Below are positions 49,206 through 60,800 of a stretch of DNA of 64,000 nt, in pieces. The position numbers were made by a program, and so were the translations under genes. This stretch comes from Micromussa lordhowensis (taxonomy: Eukaryota; Cnidaria; Anthozoa; Scleractinia; Lobophylliidae). Each line of letters starts with the position of its first letter. Within the stretch, counting starts at the first letter, position 1. The notes beneath the pieces are model-generated. The model was not told the origin of the DNA. It ran no database searches and saw nothing but the letters and a program-made list of their open reading frames with translations. The stretch spans positions 7,501 through 71,500 of the forward strand of contig CAXHUQ010001431.1 in the NCBI GenBank assembly GCA_964020085.1. Reading direction: 5' to 3'.

Positions 49206-51858
49206 GCATTGTCAGTGTTAGGAGAGGTACAATGATTGTCTTATGTCTCTGCCTCTTGTAGACCCACTAACAAGGCGAAAGGTGCTGCTTGTATAGCCTA
49301 TTTGCAATTAGGTCAAGTAGAGAGAGCAGAACAAATAAAAAAGTAAGTAAATACTCTCTTACCCCGTACATGTACTTCTTATTACACAAGCTCAGCATTT
49401 ACGTTCAAATGTGTCCCTAAAGGAATTTGGTTTTTAGACTGTTTAGACTCGAGTTTTACATCTCACCAGAGTGCGTACTGTTCTTTCCAAAAGGTGATAA
49501 ATGATCTTTCTTTAGTGATTCTCAGCCTGGGGAGAACACTTCTTAAAGGCGGCGAAATATGAGATACAAAAACCTTCAACTTGTTGTGCAACATTGTTTC
49601 GTTGCAAGTTTTCGTCGATGTTTCCCGTTTTTCGCCCTGCGCGATCAACTTGTCGCGCAACCAAAACATTTGTTGCGGGTTGAAGAACGTTGTTGCGAAA
49701 AGTAGAGCGCGGGTCTACTTTGAGCAACAAATTTTGGCTTTGTTGCTCTTTTTTCATCAAATTCACAACTTGTCGGGCAACAAATTTGCTCGTGCCCTAG
49801 CAAATCAACCAATCAGCGTGCCGCATTTCTTCAACCTGCAACAAATGTTTTTGTTGCGGGTCAAGTTGATCACGCAAGGTGAAAAACGCGAAACATCGAC
49901 AAAAACTTGCAACGAAACAATGTTGCGCGACGAAGTTGAAGGTTTTTGTATCTCGTATTTCGCCGCCTTTTAAGTACATGTGTATGTTCTTAAATTATAA
50001 AATCTAGGTTGATCTCTGCCTAAATGTTCTACTTCACTGTTCTTTTGTATAAAATAATAATATGAAAGGTTCTTAGAAACGTAGTGTGTAGAGTGATGCT
50101 GAAGCATATGTAAATGGTTCTATATCAAGAAATCAAGTCATTAATTTTAGAACTTTTAAATAAAAAATCCACGATTTGACTACAAAGAGAATCTCTGTAA
50201 GTAGGGATGTGGTCAAGAAAGCAAAGTGACCTTTCATCGAAGTGCATTTTGCATTTCATGCTTAGCTTATTTTTCTCTGTGCAGTAAATTTCAGGGAGTT
50301 AAAATAATCCCTATCATTGGGTTAATTTAACTCTTCCAGGTGGAGTTACTTATTTCGGAACTTTAGTCAACCATTTATGCTCTGAAATGTATTCATGACA
50401 GTGCTTATAATAGCTTGAACATTATGTGAACTGTTACGACTGCAGATGTTGTCTTGACATCACCAAATTGTGCTGACTGATTGAAATACAGAAATGAGTT
50501 TAGAGGGCAGTAGAAGTAATTTTCATCTTGGCATGATGACTGACAGCCATGAAATTTTTCTCCCTAAGTATACTCGGTGTTGGAGAGCCTAAATTCAGAG
50601 TGTTGTCACAATTTATGCGAACTTATGCATACCAAGGAGATGTAGCAAGTAAGTGAATCAATTTACTTATTGTTATATAGTTGGGGGTCAAGTTAAATTT
50701 AACTTGTGCTTTTATTGGTTGAATGTTACATTGCGAGCTGCAACCTTATGAAAGGACAAGTTTTGCATTGTGTGCGGGCGCATTTAAAAGTCCCGGGTTG
50801 ATCCTTTTTGAGTTCCGGGTTGGTCCTTTCATTCGCAACGTTGATAAAATATCGGGACCCAAGCGATCCATCAAGATCACTGATCATTTCACCTGTACAT
50901 ACCTCGCCCATGTCATCTACTGCATAACTTGCACTCTTTGCAAAAAGTTATACATCGGCGAAACAGGGAGACGACTAGGCGACCGATTCCGAGAACAACT
51001 TCGTGACGTGGAGAAAGACGACAAAAACGCATCTAAACCGGTCGCGAGGCGTTTTAATCTCACCAATCATTCTAAGCAACATGTGGAAGTCTGCAGCCTT
51101 TCCCTACATCAAGGAAACATGGAAAGCCGCAAAACTCTAAAACAAAAATTTATTTTTCAAATCGGCACTCTTAATCCTCACGGTATCAACGAACGCTTTT
51201 CATTCAACTAATTTATTCTGTTGTTTTTCACTTTACCATGCACCAACCAGTAGCGTAGCTCCATCTTTCTGTATATAAACCACGATTCGCTCCGACGAAG
51301 GGCTAACGGTCGAAACATCAGCTTTCGAATCTCTTTACGGTGGCCAATTCACATTATCAAGTCAGTTGATAAAACCATTATCTTGTTATACTTCCCACCG
51401 ACGCAGCATCACAGTTTCTCTAGAAACACCCCTCTATTCATTTGTTAAACAATGATTGAGAATTTGTATGATACCATTATTGTAGCATCACTTGTTAAAC
51501 AGTGGTAATATTCATCCTTCAAAGTATAGCTGTTAGTAAAGTGCTGGAGGGTTTTTCAAATGAGTGTTGTAAAAGCAAAAACAATTTACCACTCTGGCCA
51601 TTCACAAAGGACACAGACGATGTAATCAACCAATCAAAACTTGTGGTAAATACACGTAGCTGACACGAACTGCGGGAAAACGTTTGCGAACGAGTTTCAA
51701 GTGGTTTTGGTTTTATTCATTTCTGATTGGATAAAAAAAGTGGCGTGTGTTGTCTAAGCCAATCATGAAGTGAAGTAATGCAAACCAATGACTTTTCAAC
51801 ACTCAAGGGAAACTGCTCTAATAACGTAGTAATCATCAAGGTTTGGGACTATAGGTTG

Positions 51859-51891
<33 letters not shown>

Positions 51892-54800
51892 AAAGAGTTT
51901 TCTTTGGCTTTGCCACCATGGATTATGAGCCATTATATCATGCTCCACAAATACGAGAAGCGTACGCGTGTATTTTTGGGGTGTTTTATTTCTATTTTAG
52001 TCTCTTTTTCTATATTGTGGGGGCGTTTTTCATAAAGCAACTCGCGCTTGTTGGATATGAAATGATTATAGCCAACGAGGCGTGTACCATCTCATTTCCA
52101 ACGCCCGCTCGTGGAATGATTGTTGATTATTTTATAGTAGGGTTTTGATATTTTTATTGGTATATTTCTTGTGTATCAAAATGCGAACGGATTATATATG
52201 CCTAGTCGCTTCATGCTAAGTAAACTAACGATAAGTGCTGGCCGCTAGGCTCGAATGCTGCATTAAAGTTTGTGAGATAGAAAATTATTTTCAACTACTC
52301 TACGCTGCCTAAACAGCATGAAGCTTAGCCAGTCCCCAATTTAAAAACCTTTCTGAAAGTATGTAAAGCCTTTAGTAACAGACGTTTGTTTTGTGTTTGC
52401 CTCCACTTCAGAGACATTGGAGTTCTATAACCGGCTGAAACAGGTCATGGTGTCACCTACGCTGCCTCCCTACATTTATAATAATTTACTTAGGCTCTAT
52501 GGTTTTCATGGTAAGTTGTTGTAAAGATAAGGTTGGCATGCGTCAGTGTCATACAGTGCTTCCTATAGTCTTCTGTCATTTGTCAAGGACTGTTATACAA
52601 AATCCTTATTTTACAACTCAAACTCCGTCTTTGTTGCAGTTCAAAATTAGCGCTCTGGATTCCGGGTGGCGCGGTCGAGGTTGAGTTCTGGCTAGGGTCA
52701 CTGTGTTGTGTTCCTGGACAAGACAAAATTATCTCTGTCACAGTGCCTCTCTCCACCCTGGTGTATTGTGGGTTTAGTTTATTTAATACTTGGGGGTAAT
52801 CCTGCAATGGACTAGTATCCCATCTAGGGGGAGGGCGTGGGGGAGTAGGACCCCCCCCCCCCGCCCAGTCGACTAGTGCTGAGGAAAATATGGTAAGCTC
52901 TGGTGGCATGGGGCATATTGCCTGACATACAGGTTGGCTTTGATATACAGGCCGGTTTGTGGTACCTAAAGATTCTTGTCTCTCTCTGAACTTTCTAGGT
53001 GACCCTGAATCTCAGCAGAAGGTTCTTGAGGAGATGAAACAGAATGACGCTAAGCCAAATGATTATACCTACTCTGAACTGATGAAGACTTATATAGTGA
53101 AGTAAGTATGTTTATTGCAGTAGACCCGGTTAATATAGGCACCTGCATATTATGGCCACCCACTTAATACAGAGACACCCGCTTGCGGTGGCTGGACGTA
53201 GTGCTAACGCAATCCACCGTAGGAAAAAAGATGGCGACTAGTACATTTACCCACAGTTCTAAGCGCACGAAAACTTTAAAAACGTTCACAAAAAGGCACA
53301 GAAGGGTTGTAAAATCTTCAAACCTACGATACACAATGTCCTTAGTACAGGGACAAATATTGTAATAATTTGGGTTTCCTTATGTCGTATACGCTGTGTT
53401 AGGTTCACAAGGTATTGTGGTAAAATGTACAGCCGCCATCTTTTTTCCTACGGTGGATTCGGCATGTACGCAAAGATTACAAAAACCAAACATGGCGTCA
53501 ATACAGCGATCATTTCCTTTGCTCAATGCCTTTGGTATCTGTGCCGTTTTCCTTATAAATGACACAGTGTGTTGCAGATTTTAGTCTTTCGTTAGCAAGA
53601 TATGTTAGACCAACTTGCAGATGCAAAGAAGTCGGCAATTTTTCAGGTTTTTCTTTGTTATCGAAAGAACCCAATTAAATGTAGCGCATGCGTGGTCAGT
53701 CAATAGACACTGTAATTGACACTTTGGAAAAATGGCGCCGATATTTGGATAACAATTCTTTTACATCCCAAGGATTCATGTGAATCCTTTGCTGGAAACA
53801 TTAACACGAGGCTTGGGATGTCTGAATTAAGTTATTCAAATTTAGGCAACATTTATGCAAAGTGTCTCTGACTTTCTTGGAAATACACCTTTTCGTCAGG
53901 GGATATTGGCAGCATTGTATATTGGCAGCATTATTGTCGGAAATACATTGGAACATAACATTGATTATAATCATCCAGACAACATTTGCAAAATCTTGTT
54001 AATCTCAAACTTTTCCTTTGCTAGAGATGATGTGACTAATGCAATGAAACTATTCCAAGATGCCAAAGAGCAGGATTTGTTTCCTTCGCATTCAGTTTGT
54101 CTTCAGTTTCTTAACTGCATGGCGAGGTCGGGTCAAACAGAACATTTTGAAAGTGGTACGTATTTTGTATCTCGATAACTTTATTTGAGGGATAGATCGC
54201 ATTTTCCGTCTTTCTATCGAGTATTAGTAGAATTCTGCTAGTATACTAATGCAAATGTTGCAATCTGATCGGCTAAGCTACTCGTATACCATTTAAACAG
54301 TAGTGTTTTTGGGCTACTATCGGGTATTTTCCACGGACGGGCACTATGGGCTGATAGCGTCTCTCCAATAAGAATCGGAGAAAATTTAGTGGTGAACTAT
54401 AACAGCCATTAAAGTGCAGTGGCCGGAAGGTCGTCTACGAAATGGCTTCGTTTTAACAAAGTTTTGAAGGAACATTTTGATGCAAATGGAGAACTAAACT
54501 CCCGTGAAGGCTAAAAGAAAAACATTAACGGTTTCTTCACTTTATAAATCTTGAAAATATTGAAAAAAATGATGCGCGAACAAAACTTCAGTTTCAAATG
54601 AAAATACTATGAAGTGATCAGTAGTTGATTCGGCCTTCGGCCTCATCAACTATCACTTCATAGAAATCTCGAGCTCGTAATCTAATTGTTAACTAGTGTA
54701 CATCTACTAACGTTCCATCACAAATGCCGTTCTCTGATTGGTTACACTGCTCATTATTTATCACGCGGCAGAAATCTCGAGCTCATAGTCTAATTGCTTA

Positions 54801-57800
54801 ATAGATGTAAGGGTTTTAGAACCCGCTTTCTAACTATTGTAGGTTTACACTACAGGTTATTCTCAGATTGCGAAAGCGTCATCCTCTCTCTTGTCGTAAC
54901 AGCAGATGAACTGCCAATATTCCAGGGCTCAAACCATTTGCTAGAATTTTGCTCGCTGTTGTCTCTTATCCGCTTGACGGTGAACTAATTTGGAAGTTGC
55001 TCTGGCACCCTTGGCTTTCATTACGTTGAAATGTTAGGTGTATGGATAAATGCTCTGTTTTGAAATTGAGGAAAGAACAACGATAGATGATGTATTAAAG
55101 GCTGCGTGATTTATCATTGGCTGGTTTCGCTGGCGCATAAGCATAAGAATGAACCCAGGCATATGCAAATGAAAACAGCAGCATGGCACAATCAAGGGAA
55201 ATCAGGAAACATGCAGTTCGATTTATTTGTGTCCTCAAGGCCTCGCTTCCAAGCTGAATTTTAATCTATCGAAAACAGTCTATTAGCGCGAACATTTTTA
55301 ATTTACGTCAGTTCTTGTTGTTCTATAGTTGTGGATGATATTATTGCCAACAAAATAAGATTCCAAATTAGCAAAGACCCAACACGTTTCCTTGCTGGCC
55401 TTGTTTATTCCGCTGTACATGCTGGAAAGAAAGACCTTGTCCTGAAACTCCAACTGGTGAGTTTTAATTCTATTTTTCTTATCTGTCAGATTACAAGGTA
55501 AGGGCGGGTTTTATTTGAGTGTTGTAAAGTAATCGGTCTTGTATTACCACGCTACCCGATTGGCTTAAAAAGTCGCGCCAGATTTTCATCCAATCAGAAG
55601 TAAAACTCGAACCAACTGTGACTCTTTTGCTCACGTTTTCCCGCGCTTTGCGTCAGCTATTTACGTTGAGTTTTGATTGGTTCAGTGTTTTGTCTATGTC
55701 CTTTGTGATTGGCTAGAGTGATTCCTTTGGTTTTTGTTTTACGATACCAATAGCAAAGCACGCGAGTGACGTCATGACTCAGACAAGACTCACACAAACA
55801 AACCGGAATTGCGGACGATTTTGCTAAAACACTTTCTAAAACAATCGGTGTTCCTAAAACGAAAACTTCGCCTAGATTCCCTCTAGTTCTCTAAGAACAC
55901 GCTGATGTTGTATGAGCCTCGTGGGGGATATAATAAGATATAATAGGATGCAATAGTTTTTTTTTTAGTTTCTAGCGGTATGCACTTTATGGTTACAACT
56001 TGAGAAAGCTTGTTCAAGTATTGTTTCACTTTGGGTTGTAACATTGTAATAGGTCCCATCTGATTTCAACTGTGCAAATCTGAGTTGATGTGGCAAGGAA
56101 ACCACTCTAACTTCCCCACCTCTCAAATTCCAGTGCAATATTGTCAATTATTCACGCATTTTTTGTAGTCTTTGGCACGTTCCCCTCTCTTTCTCTTCCG
56201 TCTGTCGCAAAGGATAATAATTTTATATCACAGGACTCATGAGTTCTTTGCAAAATTCATTGCATGGCACCATTCTGGTGTCATTAAAGAGACACTTGTT
56301 AGGTTAATTCTTGACTTCAAGGACACAACATTAGAAGGAGCTTTAAAATGACGTCTCTTTCACCTCGACAACACAACACCTCTCCAAAATGGACCCAATA
56401 TTCCATGTACCCTGCTCTTCCTTGTGGTAGAATAAATAGTATACAATGTTCATGTCATTCTCAAGCTATTCGCCGTGTCGTTATTAATTGGATGTTTTAA
56501 TCTTAGGAGCACGAGATGAAATTGTCATCGCAGCTCTTTATTAGACACGCCAGAAACTCTGGAGCTCGTGGCGAGGTAAGTTGTTCTATTTCTGAAAGTT
56601 CTTCTAAGCCCTGATTGTAGAATGTAGCTTATCATTGTATCAAATTGAACCAGTTATAGAAAAACAGTTTTTCAGTTACGAGTACGGAATCAAAGCATTA
56701 TTTTACAACTTGCAGTGCATTTTACATAATGTGCATATTGGACTGACAATAGAGCAATGTACATAATTGGTTGATTTTAGTTTTTGGCCTGAACTATTTC
56801 AGGCGGGTAGTAACGCTGATTATTTTATGCCAAGGTAGTCCTGAGTAAACTTCGGGCATTCTAATTGGTTCTTTCTTGGTCGGGATTGTGCCATACGGGC
56901 CGTTTCCATGGAAACAGTCACACATAAGCCGCGTATTTTTTGTTTGCAAGACATGGAGTGAGTGCCTGTAATGAACTACTTACTAACATAGCTTTCTCGA
57001 GCCGTACTAAAAGGATCTATTATAATCTGGCGGTTCAGCTTTTAAAGCCAAATTGACATTTTTCGATTAAGAAATTTGAGCGCGGTCCGGGAAATCTCAA
57101 ACTTAGCTCGCGGTTTTCAGTTTCTGCGTGTTTTTGTGTGGCGGTCATTCAATCATCTCGAGCAGTCTTTGTGTTTCTGGACAGTCCATTAGACGTCAAA
57201 CCATTTTTTGTTCGCTGGTTACTGAATAGAGAAATAGGATTATTGATCTCGCATATCGGAAATATTTTGTTTCGTGCTGTTAAAAGATCGGTTGTGATGA
57301 TAATTGTCCTACTAGTAGGGGAGTTTCGATCTTTAGCAAACAAGCTTGGCCAATTTAAGATTTTTTTATGCCATAAGAGCATCATTTTCTTGTGGGAAAA
57401 CCTCATCTATGTGGTTGGGCAGCCAATCACATCACAGAATATGAGTCACGTTGCCTGCTTGCGGATCTAACCATATTTAGTATAAATCTACTAGCGTTCT
57501 ATCACGAAGGCCGTTCTCTGATTGGCTACGCTACTCACTATCTATTCTGTGATAGATAGTGAGTAGCGTAACAGTGTGCACTTGTTAACAAAATGACGGC
57601 CGTTTCTTGGCGTTTTCGAAGTGTTGAGTAGAGGATTTAGATTAAGTTTTGAACGACTAGTAGATTTATACTAAAACAATTAGATTATTCGCTCTCGATT
57701 TCTATCACGCGTTAGAAATCTTGAGCTCATAATGTAATTGTTAAATAGAAAACGATGCCTAACTAACTGCACAAAGCTATTACATTGTAAAACTGAATTA

Positions 57801-60800
57801 CAATTTAAATTACCGCACATTGCCGTGCACTAAGAGATATAAACAATGCCTTGCCTCTCAGTGTATTTCAGACGTGGAAGCTGATATATCAGTTGATACT
57901 GTCGTTTTTCTCATTGGTAGGTTGATGCCGTTTTGAGGATAATTGAATTCCTGAAGGAAAATAACTTGGAATACGCAACCATGTACAGTTCACTTATTAA
58001 CGCTTATGGTAAGTGAAATAACATTTACATTCAAAATGATTTTCAGACGTCAACTCCCTTTTGATGAAATCCATTTTGATCTCCGTTCTCATTGGCTTAA
58101 TGTAAAAGCTCAGAAATCCATGAATTTTTGCATTCTTTTCGTTTTAAAAAAAAACATAGCAAGGGCGGGAAAATGGGGGAACGTCAACAATTCTGTTATC
58201 CGTAACAACGCCAGACTTGCGTTATGGACCTCTCGGGCTCCAAGAGGGTAGTGTCATTTTGGCGGGAAAAGTGTCAGTCGCAATCGTGCAAACTAGTGTC
58301 ATTTTGTTGGGAAAAACATGGAACGCACAACCACAATTTCTTTCGAAACGGAGGTAAATGGAACGAAAAGTTCCAACTCAATACGATAATTACAGTTTGG
58401 GAAATTTTTTTCCCGAGGTCAGGAACCCAAACGCTTAATAAGCGCTAAAAAGGCTAATCTTTCAAAAGACCAAATTTGGTTACACGTTCAAATCGACTTT
58501 GAGCTGGTACCGTCCAGTCCACCAAGAAAATACCAATTAGCTGTCAATCAATTAGAAACTTTTACTCCCGTTAGAAAATGGCTGTGTCTGTTTTCTCGGT
58601 GAATGTTTACACTCGTTGAATTCCCTTTGAATTTGTCTTTTGAATGATTTTTCTGAAAGCTCGTAGTTCAAAGTTTATTTTCACGGGACAAAAACGGGAA
58701 TATTTTCATCGTGAAGGTGTTTTGAGTTATTCTGGCAGCGTACAAATAACCGTTAAATTGAAGGAAACCTGAAAATAATAGTTTACTAAGACAGAAAAGC
58801 ACCAAAGAGATATTAATAAGCCATAAAGAAACAGGGTTGGTTAAGGATGGAGAAGATTAACACGGATTAAAAGACGATCTTGAAAAGTTATGCTAAGGCA
58901 CACCTAACGTGGCGATAGGGAGTCTTAGCAAATCACGACGGCGACACCAACCAAGCAAAGGGTTTAATGAGCAGAACAATAGTTCTGCACGTGCGTTTGA
59001 AATCTTAGTACATTTCTTAGCCGTCTTCTGCAAAACAACAACATGAAATGACCAAGTTCTACGTATTTTGGAGAACGCGAACCGCAGTGGCCAATTTTTC
59101 GTGTTTTCCTTCGGAATTGAACGCTGTCATTACATATTTAGTCTGAGCAGGTTTTTAGACCGATAGGCGTACTGAAAAGATCTTCACAGTTGAGACATTC
59201 GAAGGCGAAATATTAATGCATTTTTTACAAGGCGTCGACCTCGGCGTCGTGGTCATCATTGCTAAAACTCCCTGATGTCGTTTCAGATGCCAGGCGGGAT
59301 CTGGACTCAGTGAAGGCAGTGTATAATAAACTGGTTGAAGACGGAGAAAAGCTTGACGAAGCCTTCCTTCAGCATTACAACCAAATACTGATAAAGAACT
59401 CTGGAGTAACAAGTGAGCCAAGTCATACTGGATCAACTATCAAGGTAAAAAGAGTTCGTCCCCAGCTTCTTCTCAATATTGACTTCCAAGATGGCGGTGA
59501 CTCTTCTTATGCCATAAGGGACCGTTCATTTTTTATGAGATAGGGGGGGCTGGTGGGATTGAGGGGGGGGGCCATGAAAAAGAAACTGGTCTTAAAGGGG
59601 GGGCCATCCAAAAAAATATTGTCTGTAAAGGGGGGTCACTCAAAAAATCACCCTAAAATATTGTAAGAAAAGCATCTATGTTGATGCAAAATTTTCTACC
59701 AAAATGCCCTAAAATTGCATTTCTGAGGTTCTAAAAATCTAAAATTTCCCGGGGAAGCATGCCCCCTGGACCCCCTAGTTTGTAATGGATAGAACAATAT
59801 CAATTCAAAACTACTTGAGAATGTTCACTCCCAACAACAAACAGTACCTTGTTTATCAAAGGAAAAGACAGATTACCATGGCCAGTGCACATGTAAATAT
59901 TTAAAAATTATTTCAACTATTTTCAATTTAAACTGCAGTAAATCTACAAATGTTGCCAGAATGACGTAAAATAGCGTTTCTGAAGTTCTGGAATTCTAAA
60001 TTTTCTCGGGGGAGAATGCCCCCGAACCCCCCTAGTTAGGGCACTTGTTGGGTTAAAAATAGTCAGATTACACAAAGGACATATCCTATAGGCGAAAACG
60101 GTGATTCAGAAAGAACTTTTTGAAACTGCAGTTTTTGTGTTTAACTTATAAGGTAGAGTTTACTTGATCATTCTTTTTGCTTTGCTTTTTTCTTGGGGGG
60201 GCCAGGGAAAAATATCCGGTTTAAGAGGGGGGGCCATCATATGCTACAGACACTATCTACCAAATCCCACCAGCCCCCCCTACCCCATAAAAAATGAACG
60301 GTCCCTAAGCCTTGAAGAATACGCAGTCCCCGAGCCTCGGACGTGAACGTCACGAAGTTTTAACTCCTTTTCATAACCTGTAGCCTCAAGATATATTCCT
60401 TTCCTATGCAGAGCTTTTTTGTCAGTTCAGGACATTGCGTAGCATGGAGCCCTCACGTGTCCATTTAACGGCAGTACAGTTTTTGTTTCTTTCTCTGTTG
60501 TTGTTGTTTTTTATTTGGCTTGTTAACTGTCGGTGTGTAGGTGCTGTAATCGAACGCTTTTAGATAGAAATCAAGCACTGGATACATACAGGATGGAAAC
60601 ACCAGCGTTGAATTAATGAAATCTTTGTCCAAAACTCTAGCCAATCAAATTGTGTCTCGAGAGCCACCTTTTCCTTGTGCCAAGGCCCCGCCGATTAAGA
60701 TGGAGAGGCGGGTATGGGGACGAGAACGCGATGTTTTTACTATACGTTGAACTCTTTTCCATTGAGGTCTCTTACATACTTACGGACCTGGTGCCCAGTC

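Noticed and set aside
48482..49206. ORFs with long Tyr or Leu runs
   Set aside because: They are translations of the (ATT)n and (TTATTG)n microsatellites.
51285..51330. Hammerhead ribozyme in the Penelope 3' region (CCGACGA ... GAAAC)
   Set aside because: The core departs from CUGANGA and I could not pair a convincing stem III. Some Penelope elements do carry such ribozymes, so a covariance-model search would settle it.
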